The notes beneath the pieces were generated by a model, which did no database searches, was not told where the DNA came from, and worked only from the letters and a program-made list of their open reading frames with translations. DNA of 64,000 bases, from NCBI RefSeq assembly GCF_029690045.1, contig NZ_CP121464.1, positions 2,294,001 through 2,358,000 on the forward strand, given 5' to 3'. The translations under genes were made by a program, and so were the position numbers. Below, one piece after another: positions 8,453 through 19,389 of the stretch; position 1 is the first letter of the stretch, and each line of letters begins with the position of its first letter. The stretch comes from Janthinobacterium rivuli (lineage in GTDB: Bacteria; Pseudomonadota; Gammaproteobacteria; Burkholderiales; Burkholderiaceae_D).

Positions 8453-11302
8453 TCAGCCCGTATTGCGCAGACCGGCCGCCACGCCATTGATCGACAGCTG
8501 GATGCCGCGGTGCACCCGTTCGTCGACTTTGCTGGCGCTGGACAGGGCGCGGTTGCGCTTGATCAATTCCACCTGCAAGTGGTTCAGCGGGTCGAGATAG
8601 GCGAAGCGGTTCTGAATCGAGCGGGCCAGCAGCGGGTTGCCCGCCAGGCGCTCGGTATTGCCGGTGATCAGCTCCAGGCAGCGCAAGGTGTTGCCATGCT
8701 CATCCGTGATGCGCTTGTAGATGCGTTCGCGCAAGCCCTGGTCCGCCACCAGTTCCGCATAGCGCGAGGCGATCGCCAGGTCCGTCTTGGCCAGCACCAT
8801 GTCCATGTTCGACAGCAGGGTGGCAAAGAATGGCCATTCGGCGTACATGGCGCGCAGGGTGGCGATCCTGTCGTCCTGCGCGGCGCCGTCGGCCTGCTTG
8901 ATCCACGCTTCGATGGCGCTGCCGAAGCCGAACCAGCCCGGCAGCAGCAAGCGGCACTGGCCCCAGGAAAAGCCCCAGGGAATGGCGCGCAAGTCTTCGA
9001 TGCGCTGGTTGGCCTTGCGCGAGGCGGGGCGCGAACCGAGGTTCAATTCGGCAATTTCCGCAATCGGCGTGGCCGAGAAGAAATACTCCGTAAAACCCGG
9101 CGTTTCATACACGAGGTGGCGGTAGGCGTGATAGGCCAGGTCCGACAGCTGCGCCATCACCGCTTCGAACTGCGCCAGCTCGCTTGCGTGCGCGGGATTG
9201 GCCGCCTGCGGCGCCAGGCTCGCTTCCAGGGTGGCGGCGACCAGCAATTCCAGGTTGCGCCGGCCGATTTCCGCGTTGGAAAACTTCGAGGCGATGATTT
9301 CGCCTTGCTCCGTCAGGCGGATCTGGCCGTTGACGGTGCCCGGCGGCTGGGCCAGGATGGCTTCGTAGCTGGGTCCGCCGCCGCGGCCCACCGTGCCGCC
9401 ACGGCCATGGAACAGGCGCAGCTTGACGCCGGCCTTCTGGAAGTCGGAGACCAGCGCCAGTTCGGCCTTGTACAGTTCCCAGTTCGACGTCAGGAAGCCG
9501 CCATCCTTGTTCGAATCGGAATAGCCGAGCATGACTTCCTGCAACTGTCCCTGCTTGGCGATCAATTGTTTTACCAGGGGCAAGGCCATCACCTCGCTCA
9601 TGATGCCGGCCGCGCGCTGCAGGTCGGGGATCGTTTCGAACAGGGGGATGACCATCAGCTCGCAGCTGCTGTCACCGTCGCCGCCGGCTTTCCAGTCGGT
9701 GCGCAGCAAGCCCGTTTCCTTTTGCAGCAGCAACACTTCCAGCAGGTCGGAGACGGTTTCCGTGTGCGAAATGATGTAGTTGCGGATGGCCCGCGCGCCG
9801 TAGCGCTGGCGGATGTCGCGCGCCGCGCGCAAAATCGCCAGCTCGGAATCCGTTTCCGTGGCGTAGGCGATGTAAGGCGAGTACAGCAAACGCGGCTGGG
9901 CCAGTTCGCTCAGCAGCAGCGCCTGCTTGTCTTCCTCGGACAGGGACGTGTAATCGGCGGCCACGCCGCTTTGCGCGAACAGGTCGGCCAGCACGCGCTC
10001 GTGCACGTCGGACGTCTGGCGCATGTCCAGCGAGGCCAGGTGGAAACCGAAGATGTCGGCCGCGCGCGCCAGCGTGGCCAGGCGCGGACGCACGAGGGCC
10101 GCGCCGTGGTGCGATTCGAGCGAGGCGACGATGGTGCGCAAGTCGGTGACAAACGCGGCCGCGTCAGGGTAGGGCGCGGCCGCGCCCACTTCCTTGCGCA
10201 GGATATTGGTGGCGCCCAGCGCGCGGGCCGTGGCGGCCAGGCGCGCATAGATGCCGATCAGGGCGCGGCGGTACGGCTCGTCGCTGCGGTGCGGCGAGGC
10301 GTCCGGCGACTGGTCGGCCAGCGCTTGCAGTTCGGCGCTGACGCCCACCATCAGGGTCGAGACGGACAATTCCGCGCCCAGCGCGTGCACTTCGTCGAGG
10401 TAAAAGTCGAGGATGGTGGTGGCGTGGCGCGCCAGCGCGTGCTGCATGGTGCCCGCGTTGACGTTCGGGTTGCCGTCACGGTCGCCGCCGATCCAGCTGC
10501 CCATCTGCACGTAGGCGGCATTGATCGGTACTATCGTGCCGTCGCCGTTCGGGTACTCGGCGGCGATGTCATCCTCGATGTCGTCATACAGGCCCGGCAG
10601 TTCGCGCAAAAAGGTAATGCGGTAGTAGGACAGGGCGTTTTCGATTTCGTCGGCCACCGTCAGCTTCGAGTAGCGCAGCATGCGCGTCTGCCACAGGGTG
10701 GAGACGCGCGAGCGCAGCAGCTGCAGGTTGGCTTGCCGCTCTTTCGGCGTCTGCGGCAGGTCGCGCTCGGCCAGCAGGCGGGCGATGTCGTGCTCGGCGT
10801 CGAGGATGCTCTTGCGCTGCACTTCCGTCGGGTGGGCCGTCAGCACGGGCGCGATCAGGGCGTCCTGGAAAAAGGTGTCGACGGTCTTGCGCGGCACGCC
10901 GGCCATGCGCAGTTTTTTCAGGGCGAAGCTGACGCTGCCCTTTTGCGCGCTGGACCCTGCCAGCAGGTGGGCGCGGCGGCGGCGGATGTGGTGCTGGTCT
11001 TCCGCGATGTTGGCCAGGTGCGAGAAATAGGAAAAGGCGCGCACGACGGAAATCGTCTGTTCGCGGCTCAGTTCCTTGAGCATGGCGTCGAGCTCCAGGG
11101 CCGCGCCCGCGTCCGCTTCGCGGCGGAAGCGCACGGACGTCTGGCGTATGGTTTCCACCACATTGAAGACGGCGTCGCCCTCTTGTTCGCGCAGCACGTC
11201 GCCCAGCAGGCGGCCCAGCAGGCGGATGTCTTCTTTCAGCGGCGCGTCCTTGTCGGAGCCGGCCGCTGGAACTATTTCTGGTGCTACTGCGTCATTGAGC
11301 AT
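8453..11302 (-). CDS. ppc: Phosphoenolpyruvate carboxylase
   Basis: A 949-residue PEP carboxylase that makes oxaloacetate from PEP and bicarbonate to refill the TCA cycle. Visible family motifs are [13 protein letters not shown] (catalytic histidine), [27 protein letters not shown] in the form [26 protein letters not shown], and the C-terminal end NTG. The open frame runs on upstream to 12943, but family similarity begins just after the ATG at 11302, and the upstream part is the antisense of hemC and hemD. It is divergent from hemC with about 210 bases between them. Confidence 0.97.
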   Translation of the reverse strand: MLNDAVAPEIVPAAGSDKDAPLKEDIRLLGRLLGDVLREQEGDAVFNVVETIRQTSVRFRREADAGAALELDAMLKELSREQTISVVRAFSYFSHLANIAEDQHHIRRRRAHLLAGSSAQKGSVSFALKKLRMAGVPRKTVDTFFQDALIAPVLTAHPTEVQRKSILDAEHDIARLLAERDLPQTPKERQANLQLLRSRVSTLWQTRMLRYSKLTVADEIENALSYYRITFLRELPGLYDDIEDDIAAEYPNGDGTIVPINAAYVQMGSWIGGDRDGNPNVNAGTMQHALARHATTILDFYLDEVHALGAELSVSTLMVGVSAELQALADQSPDASPHRSDEPYRRALIGIYARLAATARALGATNILRKEVGAAAPYPDAAAFVTDLRTIVASLESHHGAALVRPRLATLARAADIFGFHLASLDMRQTSDVHERVLADLFAQSGVAADYTSLSEEDKQALLLSELAQPRLLYSPYIAYATETDSELAILRAARDIRQRYGARAIRNYIISHTETVSDLLEVLLLQKETGLLRTDWKAGGDGDSSCELMVIPLFETIPDLQRAAGIMSEVMALPLVKQLIAKQGQLQEVMLGYSDSNKDGGFLTSNWELYKAELALVSDFQKAGVKLRLFHGRGGTVGRGGGPSYEAILAQPPGTVNGQIRLTEQGEIIASKFSNAEIGRRNLELLVAATLEASLAPQAANPAHASELAQFEAVMAQLSDLAYHAYRHLVYETPGFTEYFFSATPIAEIAELNLGSRPASRKANQRIEDLRAIPWGFSWGQCRLLLPGWFGFGSAIEAWIKQADGAAQDDRIATLRAMYAEWPFFATLLSNMDMVLAKTDLAIASRYAELVADQGLRERIYKRITDEHGNTLRCLELITGNTERLAGNPLLARSIQNRFAYLDPLNHLQVELIKRNRALSSASKVDERVHRGIQLSINGVAAGLRNTG

Positions 11303-11512
11303 AATAAAGAACCAAAGTAAGTGTAAAAGCAAGGGAATGTGGATCGCACCGGGCGTTTGGCCGCAGAGGGGAGGGGGCGCATGATAAAATTTGTGGTCTT
11401 CAACATGGACGCTAGCCTGACTTGGCCGTTTAGGCCAAGGGATAACGATTATAGCGACGCCGGGCGCCATTCCGATACAAATTGATATCGGACGGGCGAA
11501 TTGGCAACGATA

Positions 11513-12550
11513 ATGACAACGACAGCCACAGCGAAAGAACTTGTTTTGAAAGCATCCGAATTGACCCCGAACGAATTGACTATTCCCGCCCGCCTGGTGA
11601 TCGCCACGCGCGAGAGCCGTCTTGCCATGTGGCAAGCTGAACACGTGCGTGCGCGTCTGGCCGCCCTGTATCCGCAGTGTAGCGTTGAAATTCTCGGCAT
11701 GACCACACGCGGCGACCAGATTCTGGACCGCGCCCTGTCCAAGGTAGGCGGCAAGGGCCTGTTCGTCAAGGAGCTGGAAGTGGCGATGGAAGAAGGCCGC
11801 GCCGACCTGGCCGTGCATTCGCTCAAAGACGTGCCGATGGAGTTGCCGGAAGGCTTTGCCCTGGCCGCCATCCTCGAGCGCGAAGACCCGCGCGACGCGT
11901 TCGTGTCGAACGATTACGCCAGCCTGGCCGAGCTGCCGCATGGCGCCGTGGTCGGCACCAGCAGCCTGCGCCGCCAGTCGCTGATCGCCGCGCGCTATCC
12001 GCACCTGACGATTTTGCCCCTGCGCGGCAATCTCGATACGCGCTTGGGCAAGCTGGACCGTGGCGATTACGCCGCCATCATCCTGGCCGCCGCCGGCCTG
12101 AAACGCCTGGGCCTGGCGTCGCGCATCCGCGCCGTACTGGCGCCGGAAGACAGCCTGCCGGCGGCAGGCCAGGGCGCCATGGCGATCGAAATCCGCAGCG
12201 GCCGTGCTGACGGCGCCGACCTGGTGCGCTTGCTGGCGCCGCTGAACCATGCCGACACGGCGCAGGCCGTCACGGCCGAGCGCAAGGTATCGAAGATTTT
12301 CGGCGGCAGCTGCCAGATTCCGCTGGCCGCGTTCGCCACCGTCGAGGGCGAACAGATGCGGTTGCGCGCCATGGTCGCCACGCCGGACGGCGCGCGCATG
12401 GCCAGCGCAGACGTCAGTGGCCCGGCCAGCGCGCCGGAACAGCTGGGCGAGCAAGTGGCTGAACTGCTGCGCGGGCAAGATGCAGCCGGCATCCTCGCCT
12501 CGTGTGCCGTCACGCCCGACAACCATGAAGGCCTGGCGCCGCATGCCTGA
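11513..12550 (+). CDS. hemC: Hydroxymethylbilane synthase (porphobilinogen deaminase)
   Basis: A 345-residue enzyme that joins four porphobilinogens into hydroxymethylbilane in heme synthesis. [18 protein letters not shown] is the N-terminal signature, KDVPMELP the active-site region, and [10 protein letters not shown] carries Cys267, which holds the dipyrromethane cofactor. The frame also has a TTG at 11501; I prefer the ATG at 11513. The N-terminus has about 25 residues more than E. coli HemC. It is the first gene of hemC-hemD-hemX-hemY, with the next gene overlapping it by 8 bases. Confidence 0.96.
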   Translation: MTTTATAKELVLKASELTPNELTIPARLVIATRESRLAMWQAEHVRARLAALYPQCSVEILGMTTRGDQILDRALSKVGGKGLFVKELEVAMEEGRADLAVHSLKDVPMELPEGFALAAILEREDPRDAFVSNDYASLAELPHGAVVGTSSLRRQSLIAARYPHLTILPLRGNLDTRLGKLDRGDYAAIILAAAGLKRLGLASRIRAVLAPEDSLPAAGQGAMAIEIRSGRADGADLVRLLAPLNHADTAQAVTAERKVSKIFGGSCQIPLAAFATVEGEQMRLRAMVATPDGARMASADVSGPASAPEQLGEQVAELLRGQDAAGILASCAVTPDNHEGLAPHA

Positions 12551-13325
12551 CACCGTGGTGATCACGCGGCCCGCGCAACAAGCGGGGCCGCTGGCCGCCA
12601 GGATCGCGGCGCTGGGCTTGCCCGTGCAGCTGCTGCCGCTGCTGGAAATCCACGCGCTTGACGGCGCGGACGAATGCGCGCAGTTGCAAGCCGTGCTGGC
12701 GCACCTGGCGGAATATGACCTGGTGGCCTTCGTCTCGCCCAACGCCATCGACTGCGTCTTTGCGCACCTGCCCGCCTGGCCGGCAGGCTTGCCGCTGGCG
12801 GTGGTGGGCGAGGGCAGCAAGATGGCCCTGGCCGCGCATGGCGTCACGGATGCGAATGCCAGCATCACGAGTCCGCTGGACACGGCGCGCAGCGATTCCG
12901 AACATTTATTGCTGGCGCTGGACTTGCCGGCCCTGCGCGGCAAGCGCGTGCTGATCGTGCGCGGCGATGGCGGACGCGATTACCTGGCCGACGGCTTGCG
13001 CGCGGCCGGCGCCGAGGTCGAGTTCATCACGGCTTATCGGCGCAAGGTGCCGACGCTGACGCCGGCCTTGCGGGCGACCCTGGAAAATCTGTTGCAGCAT
13101 AATAATGACTGGATCATCACCAGCTCGGAAGCGCTGCGCGGTTTGCTGGCGCTGCTGGGCCAAATGGATGCTGAAAAGACGGCTGTTGTGAAAATGCAAC
13201 AGCAGCATCTGATCGTGCCGCACGCCCGCATTGCACAAACGGCGGCGGCCCTGGGTTTCGCCCGTGTCACCCTGACAGGATCAGGCGACGCAGGAGTGCT
13301 CGCCGCGTTACAATCACGACCATGA
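12543..13325 (+). CDS. hemD: Uroporphyrinogen-III synthase
   Basis: A 260-residue HemD that cyclises hydroxymethylbilane to uroporphyrinogen III. The start [15 protein letters not shown] has the family's ITRP-x-Q motif, and the middle shows [16 protein letters not shown] and [17 protein letters not shown]; the family is weakly conserved in sequence. The ATG at 12543 overlaps the hemC stop by 8 bases, which suggests translational coupling; the longer upstream frame is antisense-free but lies inside hemC and is not needed. It overlaps hemX by 4 bases. Confidence 0.93.
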   Translation: MPDTVVITRPAQQAGPLAARIAALGLPVQLLPLLEIHALDGADECAQLQAVLAHLAEYDLVAFVSPNAIDCVFAHLPAWPAGLPLAVVGEGSKMALAAHGVTDANASITSPLDTARSDSEHLLLALDLPALRGKRVLIVRGDGGRDYLADGLRAAGAEVEFITAYRRKVPTLTPALRATLENLLQHNNDWIITSSEALRGLLALLGQMDAEKTAVVKMQQQHLIVPHARIAQTAAALGFARVTLTGSGDAGVLAALQSRP

Positions 13326-14470
13326 ACGAAATGCCTACACTCTCCGAACCGAATGCAACGCCTGGCAGCGCCGTGAAGACGGCGCCGCAGGCGGCCGACC
13401 AACCTGCCGGCCGCGCGCCGACCCTGCTGGAACAGCTGCAAAAGCCCATGAGCATCGCCGTCATCGTGCTGGCCGTGCTGCTGGCTGCGCAAAGCTGGTC
13501 GACCAGCAAGCAGATCCGCAACCTGCGCGAAGAAGTGGCCAAGCGCCTGCAAAAGGGCGACGTCAGCAACGCCGAAACGGGCGTGCTGGCGCGCAACGTG
13601 CAAGAAGGCACGAAAGAGCTGGAAATCAAGGTGGGTGCGCTGGAAAACCGCCAGAGCGAAACGCAAAGCCAGCAGTTGGCCCTGGAACAACTGTATAACG
13701 ACTTGTCGAAAAACCGCGACGAGTGGGCGCTGACGGAAATCGAGCAAGTGCTGTCGACGGCCAGCCAGCAGCTGCAACTGGCCGGCAACGTGCCCGGCGC
13801 GCTGATCGCCCTGCAAAACGCGGACCGCAGCCTGTCGCGTTCCGACAAGCCGCAATTCATCACCATCCGCCGCGCCATCGGGCGCGACATGGAAAAACTC
13901 AAGGCCCTGCCCAGCGTCGATTCGACGGGCGTGGCCCTGCGCCTCGACGCCGTGATCGCCCAGGTCGATTCCCTGCCGATGCTGTCCGACGAAACGCCGG
14001 CCTTGCCGGCCGCGCCGGAAAAAACCGGCAAGGCCAAGCCTGTGCGCGACGCCGCCGGCAAGCTGGTGGGACCGCCGGCGCCGGAACCGCTGCTGCAAAA
14101 AGTGCGCGACGGCTTCAATACCTGGAGCGGCGACATGTGGGCCGACGTGCGCCAATTGATCCGCATCCGCCGTGTCGATACGCCGGAAGCGCTGATGCTG
14201 TCGCCGACGCAGTCGTATTTCTTGCGTGAAAACGTCAAGCTGCGCCTGCTCAACGCCCGCATGGCTTTGTTGTCGCGCAATGAAACGGCTTTCCGCAACG
14301 ACTTGATCGCTGCGCAGGATGCGCTGGCCAAGTATTTCGACACCCGCGCCAAGAGCACGCAGACGGCGCAAGCCCTGCTGCGCCAAGTGCAGGGCAGCAA
14401 CCTGGCCATCGAAATGCCAACCTTGTCCGACAGCCTGACGGCTGTGCGCAACTACAAAGCGAAGTCCTGA
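13322..14470 (+). CDS. hemX: HemX family membrane protein
   Basis: A 382-residue protein with an Ala/Pro-rich cytoplasmic start, one transmembrane segment (about residues 44-62, MSIAVIVLAVLLAAQSW) and a long helical periplasmic region with QNADRSLSRSD and the IRIRRVDTPEALMLSP segment typical of HemX. The family was once annotated as uroporphyrinogen C-methyltransferase but lacks that domain; its role in heme synthesis is structural or unknown. It starts in an ATGA overlap with hemD. Confidence 0.93.
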   Translation: MNEMPTLSEPNATPGSAVKTAPQAADQPAGRAPTLLEQLQKPMSIAVIVLAVLLAAQSWSTSKQIRNLREEVAKRLQKGDVSNAETGVLARNVQEGTKELEIKVGALENRQSETQSQQLALEQLYNDLSKNRDEWALTEIEQVLSTASQQLQLAGNVPGALIALQNADRSLSRSDKPQFITIRRAIGRDMEKLKALPSVDSTGVALRLDAVIAQVDSLPMLSDETPALPAAPEKTGKAKPVRDAAGKLVGPPAPEPLLQKVRDGFNTWSGDMWADVRQLIRIRRVDTPEALMLSPTQSYFLRENVKLRLLNARMALLSRNETAFRNDLIAAQDALAKYFDTRAKSTQTAQALLRQVQGSNLAIEMPTLSDSLTAVRNYKAKS

Positions 14471-14474
14471 GCCC

Positions 14475-15671
14475 ATGCGTCTATTTCTCTGGTTACTCGC
14501 CCTGATGGCCGCGGCGATCGGTATCGCCGTGACGGCCCGTTTCAATCCCGGCAACGTGGTGCTGTTCTATCCGCCGTACCGCATCGACTTGTCGCTGAAC
14601 TTCTTCCTGCTGCTGCAGGTCGTGCTGTTCGTGCTGCTGTACCTGTTGGTGCGCGCCGTGCGCGCCACCGTGCGCATGCCGGCGCAAGTGGCGGCCTACC
14701 GCCAGCGCAAGCGTGAGCGCGACGGCAACAAGGGCTTGCGCGAAGCCTTGAAAGCCCTGTTCGAAGGCCGTTTCGGCCATGCCGAGAAGGCCGCCTTGCG
14801 CGCCGCCGAGTTGGAAGAAAACGCCGGCCTGGCGGCACTGATCGGCGCGCGCGCCGCGCACCGCATGCGCCAGTCCGAACGCCGCGACAGCTGGCTGTCC
14901 CGCGTCGAAGGCGATGCCAGCCTGAAGACGGCCCGTTTGATGACGGTGACGGAATTGCTGGTCGACGACCACCAGCCGGAAGCGGCCCTGGCCGCCGTGC
15001 GCGAACTCAATGCCAGCGGCACGCGCCACATCCACGCGCTGCAATGGTCGCTCAAGGCCGAGCAGCAGGCAAAGAACTGGCCGGAAGTGCTGCGCCTCGT
15101 GCGTTCGCTCGACAAGCACCGCGCCCTGCATCCGGCCCTGTCGTCGCGCTTGCGCGAACTGGCTTACGAGCATTTGCTGTCCGACCCGTCGCATGACGCC
15201 GAATCCCTGATGCGCGTGTGGTCCACCGTGCCGAGCGCGGACCGGGTCAAGCCGTACATCGCCTGCCGCGCCGCCACGGCCCTGAATGCGCGCGGCCTGC
15301 ACGATGAAGCGCGCCTCGTGTGCGAAGAGTCGCTGGCCGCCGACTGGGACGAGCGCGTCGTGCGCGCCTACCGCGAAGCGGCGGCGCCAAGCGGCACGCC
15401 GGCCCTGCTGCTGCAGATCGAGCATTGCGAGCAATGGATGAAACAGCGTCCGCTGGACGCGGAACTGGCGCTGACCCTGGGTACCCTGTGCCTCAAGCAA
15501 AAACTGTGGGGCAAGGCCCAGCGCCACCTGGAGCAGGCTTTGTCGGACGCGAACGAGCCGCAGATGGTGCGCGACGCCCACCTGAAGCTGGCGCAGATGC
15601 ACGACGCCTTGCAGCAGACGGAACAGGCTGCCGCGCATTACCGGCAGTGCGCACTGGCTACTATCCTGTAA
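14475..15671 (+). CDS. hemY: HemY family TPR membrane protein
   Basis: A 398-residue protein with two N-terminal transmembrane segments (about residues 2-20 and 40-62) and the HemY N-terminal motif around NPGNVVLFYPPYRIDLSLN, followed by TPR-like helices ending in a clear repeat near LGTLCLKQKLWGKAQRHLEQAL. This is the proteobacterial HemY found at the end of hem operons, not the protoporphyrinogen oxidase HemY of Gram-positive bacteria. It begins 4 bases after hemX and is the last gene of the operon. Confidence 0.93.
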   Translation: MRLFLWLLALMAAAIGIAVTARFNPGNVVLFYPPYRIDLSLNFFLLLQVVLFVLLYLLVRAVRATVRMPAQVAAYRQRKRERDGNKGLREALKALFEGRFGHAEKAALRAAELEENAGLAALIGARAAHRMRQSERRDSWLSRVEGDASLKTARLMTVTELLVDDHQPEAALAAVRELNASGTRHIHALQWSLKAEQQAKNWPEVLRLVRSLDKHRALHPALSSRLRELAYEHLLSDPSHDAESLMRVWSTVPSADRVKPYIACRAATALNARGLHDEARLVCEESLAADWDERVVRAYREAAAPSGTPALLLQIEHCEQWMKQRPLDAELALTLGTLCLKQKLWGKAQRHLEQALSDANEPQMVRDAHLKLAQMHDALQQTEQAAAHYRQCALATIL

Positions 15672-15692
15672 GCCACTTGTTTCTTCAGACGT

Positions 15693-15730
15693 AAAAAAGC
15701 CGTTCAGTGCAGACTGAACGGCTTTTTTTT
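15693..15730. terminator. Terminator between hemY and gcd
   Basis: A long stem (AAAAGCCGTTCAGT/ACTGAACGGCTTTT) with a four-base loop and a run of eight T residues. The A and T tracts on opposite sides make it bidirectional, serving both convergent genes. Confidence 0.93.
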
Positions 15731-15749
15731 GCGCTGCTACTTTGCTACT

Positions 15750-18179
15750 TTACTTCTTCGGTACTGATGCAGTGCCTTCCGGCAAGGCATATGCGACCAA
15801 GGTGTCGCTCATCTTCGTGCCCAGCGAACCGTGGCCGCCGGCCATGACGACGACGAACTGGCGTCCCGACTTGTTCGACACATAGCTCATCGGCGTAGCC
15901 TGGCCGCCGGCTGGCAAGCGGGCTTTCCAGATGACTTTACCGTTGCTGACGTCGTAGCCGCGGATGTAGTAGTCGAGCGTGCTGCTGAGGAAGGTCACGC
16001 CGCCACCCGTGGTGACCATGCCGCCCAGGCTAGGGACGCCCAGTGGCAATGGAATCGGCACGGGACCGCTGTCGCGCGTGGTGCCGTTCTTGTGCATCCA
16101 CACTTTTTTCATGGTGCGCAGGTCGACGGCGGCCACATAGCCCCACGGCGGTGCCTGGCATGGGAAGCCCAGCGGCGACAAAAAGGCCTTGATTTCCACG
16201 GCGAACGGGACGCCCGTCTGCGGCTGCAAGCCCATTTCGCCACCGGTGCCACCCTTGGCCGTCGTTTCGGCGCGCGGCACGAGTTTTTCCAGGAAGCCCA
16301 TGTAGTCAGGGTTGACGATCAACAACTGGCGCACGGGGTCGATGGCCGCGCCACCCCATTCGAAGATGCCGAGCGGGCCAGGGGAGATGACGGCGCCCTT
16401 GCCAGCCGTTTGCGGCGTGAACGGGCCTTCATAGCGGCGTTCCTTGAAGATGATGCGGCAGGCGAGCTGGTCGAACGGCGTCGTGCCCCACATGTCCGCT
16501 TCGCTGATATTGCGCTCAGGTAAGAAGGTCAGGGCAGAGAACGGCTGCGTGGGCGACAGGGTGTCGCCAGCGGCAGGATTGCTCGTCGGCACGGGTTTTT
16601 CCGGCGCCGGCACGACCAGGCTGCCGTCGCGGCGGTCGATCACATAGATGTCGCCGCGCTTGGTGGTGGCGACCACGGATGGGATTTTGCCTTTCGGCGT
16701 GTCGATGTCGACCAGCGACGGCTGGCCGCCGATGTCCATGTCCCAGATATCGTGGTGCACGGTCTGGTACACCCAGCGCACTTTGCCGGTCGCCAGGTCC
16801 AGCGCGACGATGGCGCTGTTGAATTTCTCGCCATTCTTGTTGCGGTTGCCGCCCCAGGTATCGGGGGTTTCATTGCCCATCGGAATGTAGACCATGCCCA
16901 GCTTTTCATCGATGCTGGCCACGCCCCAGGAATTGGGCGAGTTGTTGGTGTAGTTCTTGCCTTCAGGGAAAGGCGCCGTATCTTCCGGCATGGCCGGGTC
17001 CCAGTTCCACATCAGCTTGCCGGTGACGGGATCGTAGCCGCGGATCACGCCCGATGGCTCTTCCGTCGAATGGTTGTCCGTCACGCTGGCGGCGATCACG
17101 GCCATTTTCTGCGATACGGCCGGCGGCGAAGTCGGCATCAGGAAACCGCGCTTGATCATGGCCATGTTTTTATACAGGTTGACGACGCCGTTGTTGCCAA
17201 AGCTCTTGCACGACTCGCCCGTATCGGCGTTGACGGCGATCATGGTGCCATCCATGGTGGGCGCCAGTATGCGGCGCGGGCATTCCATGCTGGCAGCTTC
17301 GGGGGCTGGATTGTTCTTCGCGCGGCCCGCGTTCACGTCCCAGTAGGCCACGCCGCGGCAGATCATGTGCTGGTAGCTGGCCGCATCGCGGTTGATCTTC
17401 GGATCGTGGCGCCAGATTTCCTTGCCCGTGTCCGGGTTCAGGGCGATGACGATGTTGTGCGGCGTGCACAGGTACAGCATGTCATTGACCTTCAGCGGCG
17501 TGACTTCGTTGGCGATCTCGCCCGGGTCGTTCGGACCCTTGAAGTCGCCCGTATGATAGGTCCAGGCTTCTTTCAAGCCGGAAATATTTGCCGGGGTGAT
17601 TTGCGCGGCCGGGGCATAGCGGTCGCCATAGCCGGAGCGGCCATAGGCGGACCAGTCGTTGTGCTCGACGCCGGGCGCCAGGTCGCCGGTGGCGGTGGCG
17701 GCCATGTTTTCGGCTGGCACCTCGCCATGCAGGTCATGGTAGTCCTGGAACAGGGCGATGACGCCGGCGATGACGGTCAGGGCCACGGCGGCGGAGAGCG
17801 CCGTCTTGCCCGCTTGCCCTTGTTTCGCCGCGGCGGCTGGCGCCAGGCGGCGGTTGACGAAGGGCAGCAGCAGCCAGACGGCGGCGGCAAACCAGATGTC
17901 CAGGCGCGGCAGCAATTGCCACCAGTCGAACTTCACTTCAATGAGGGACCAGATCAGGGTGGCGAGCAGCAGGAAGGCCATGAACGGCTGCGCGCTGCGC
18001 TTGCCTTTGAAGACGAGCACGCCTGCGATCAGCATGCCTATGCCGGCCAGCAAGTAGTACCAGGAGCCGCCAAGCGATGCCAGCCAGATGCCGCCGCCCA
18101 GCAGGGCGAGGCCAAACAGAATGAAAATAACGCCGGTGACCTTTAATAAAGGCCCGGACCGGAAAGAGGGAATCATCAT
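15750..18179 (-). CDS. gcd: Membrane-bound PQQ-dependent glucose dehydrogenase family
   Basis: An 809-residue quinoprotein of the glucose/quinate/shikimate dehydrogenase family. The first 140 residues hold about five transmembrane helices, then a periplasmic eight-bladed propeller: HNDWSAYGRSGYGDRYAPA, HNIVIALNPDTGKEIWRHDP, RWVYQTVHHDIWDMDIGGQ, GYDVSNGKVIWKARLPAGGQATPMSY. The enzyme oxidises glucose to gluconolactone outside the membrane and passes electrons to ubiquinone. Length matches E. coli Gcd (796 aa). No PQQ synthesis genes are in the window. Substrate preference within the family (glucose or quinate) is not proven. Confidence 0.92.
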   Translation of the reverse strand: MMIPSFRSGPLLKVTGVIFILFGLALLGGGIWLASLGGSWYYLLAGIGMLIAGVLVFKGKRSAQPFMAFLLLATLIWSLIEVKFDWWQLLPRLDIWFAAAVWLLLPFVNRRLAPAAAAKQGQAGKTALSAAVALTVIAGVIALFQDYHDLHGEVPAENMAATATGDLAPGVEHNDWSAYGRSGYGDRYAPAAQITPANISGLKEAWTYHTGDFKGPNDPGEIANEVTPLKVNDMLYLCTPHNIVIALNPDTGKEIWRHDPKINRDAASYQHMICRGVAYWDVNAGRAKNNPAPEAASMECPRRILAPTMDGTMIAVNADTGESCKSFGNNGVVNLYKNMAMIKRGFLMPTSPPAVSQKMAVIAASVTDNHSTEEPSGVIRGYDPVTGKLMWNWDPAMPEDTAPFPEGKNYTNNSPNSWGVASIDEKLGMVYIPMGNETPDTWGGNRNKNGEKFNSAIVALDLATGKVRWVYQTVHHDIWDMDIGGQPSLVDIDTPKGKIPSVVATTKRGDIYVIDRRDGSLVVPAPEKPVPTSNPAAGDTLSPTQPFSALTFLPERNISEADMWGTTPFDQLACRIIFKERRYEGPFTPQTAGKGAVISPGPLGIFEWGGAAIDPVRQLLIVNPDYMGFLEKLVPRAETTAKGGTGGEMGLQPQTGVPFAVEIKAFLSPLGFPCQAPPWGYVAAVDLRTMKKVWMHKNGTTRDSGPVPIPLPLGVPSLGGMVTTGGGVTFLSSTLDYYIRGYDVSNGKVIWKARLPAGGQATPMSYVSNKSGRQFVVVMAGGHGSLGTKMSDTLVAYALPEGTASVPKK

Positions 18180-18790
18180 ATTCCTTTTTGCAAGGATTTA
18201 TCGGTGGCGCGTGATGCGCCATATTGAATCTAGCGAAGGCTTTGTTTGCAGAGTATGCGAAGTTTTGGAAACACCAGAATGTGACAGTTTATCAGAATTG
18301 ATGATTGTCTTCTGGTCGCGCCGTTTTTTGGCAGGGCCGCCATTTGAATAAATAAATGCTTCAAATAAGCGCAAATATTATGCTGGAAGAGGAAATTCCC
18401 GGGCTGGAGTAGTGTGTTGAAGCGGCGGCGTCGTCATGCGCCCGCATTGCGGGGAGAATAAGATTGACGCTGTTGTTATAAGTGGCTGCATAAAATGCAA
18501 TATCAAATATAATAACCATGTTTGCCGCATGGTGATATTGAAATGAAAATAGGCGGACATTGACGGTATTAACTCGGGACTGACCGTAGTAATGCTTAAG
18601 TGTTTCTACTTATTATTTTCGGTGGCCTGTTTATTGTCCCGGTGGCAGGCTGCGGGGTTCAGTGAGCCGGGCGCGCCACTGTTGCTGGCAGGACGCGCAA
18701 AACGCCGGCGGGCCGCTGCTGCATCGCACAAGCGGCCTGTACTTCGCTATAATTGCGCGGTTAAAACACCACCCGCTAATGAGGAATCCC
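18180..18790. other. AT-rich divergent intergenic region between gcd and ppa
   Basis: About 610 bases. The middle part (18310-18600) is clearly more AT-rich than its surroundings and carries an interrupted inverted repeat at 18498-18540 (CAATATC and ACCATG arms mirrored by CATGGT and GATATTG). The ppa promoter lies at its right end. An open frame at 18592-18804 has no ribosome binding site or family features and overlaps the ppa promoter, so I do not call it. Confidence 0.6.
18748..18753 (+). promoter_or_regulatory. -10 box of ppa promoter
   Basis: A perfect TATAAT 37 bases before the ppa ribosome binding site. The -35 region (around 18725-18730) is a poor match. Confidence 0.5.
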
Positions 18791-19333
18791 ATGAGTTTGA
18801 ATAACGTCTCTTCCGGCCGCGACCTGCCGAACGATTTCAACGTCGTCATCGAAATCCCGATGAATGCCGATCCGATCAAGTACGAAGTCGACAAGGAAAG
18901 CGGCGCGATCTTCGTCGATCGCTTCATGGGTACCGCCATGCATTACCCGTGCAACTACGGCTACGTGCCAAACACCCTGTCGCCGGACGGCGACCCGGTT
19001 GACGTGCTGGTCATCACCCCGTTCCCGCTGATCCCGGGCGTGGTCGTGCGCTGCCGTCCTATCGGCGTGCTGAAAATGACCGACGAGTCGGGCGAAGACG
19101 CGAAAGTGCTGGCCGTGCCAGTCGACAAGGTTCTGTCGATCTACAGCCACTGGCAAAAGCCGGAAGATCTGAACGAACTGCGCTTGCGCCAGATCCAGCA
19201 TTTCTTTGAGCACTACAAAGATCTGGAAAAAGGCAAATGGGTCAAGATCGACGGCTGGTATGGTCCGGAAATCGCCAAGGAAGAAATCCTGAACGGCGTC
19301 GCCGCGTTCAAGGCCGATGCCGCCAAAGCCTAA
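18791..19333 (+). CDS. ppa: Inorganic pyrophosphatase
   Basis: A 180-residue family I soluble pyrophosphatase that hydrolyses PPi to two phosphates and drives biosynthetic reactions. The active-site motif DGDPVDVLV is present with the surrounding [11 protein letters not shown] and VPVDKV segments, and the Lys-Tyr pair [10 protein letters not shown] near the start. The ATG at 18791 follows GAGGAA. It is a single-gene unit with its own promoter and terminator. Confidence 0.97.
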   Translation: MSLNNVSSGRDLPNDFNVVIEIPMNADPIKYEVDKESGAIFVDRFMGTAMHYPCNYGYVPNTLSPDGDPVDVLVITPFPLIPGVVVRCRPIGVLKMTDESGEDAKVLAVPVDKVLSIYSHWQKPEDLNELRLRQIQHFFEHYKDLEKGKWVKIDGWYGPEIAKEEILNGVAAFKADAAKA

Positions 19334-19348
19334 GTACACGCAGTAAAA

Positions 19349-19389
19349 TAAAACGCTCCCCGCCAGTCATGGCCGGGAGCGTTTTTTTA
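19349..19389. terminator. Terminator between ppa and the convergent acyltransferase gene
   Basis: The stem AACGCTCCC/GGGAGCGTT, a 14-base loop, and seven T residues on the plus strand with A residues on the other side. Confidence 0.85.

Noticed and set aside
11303..12943. Upstream extension of the ppc frame
   Set aside because: The frame is open but is antisense to hemC and hemD, and PEP carboxylase similarity begins after the ATG at 11302.
18592..18804. 70-codon frame upstream of ppa
   Set aside because: It has no ribosome binding site, overlaps the ppa promoter and start, and has no family features.
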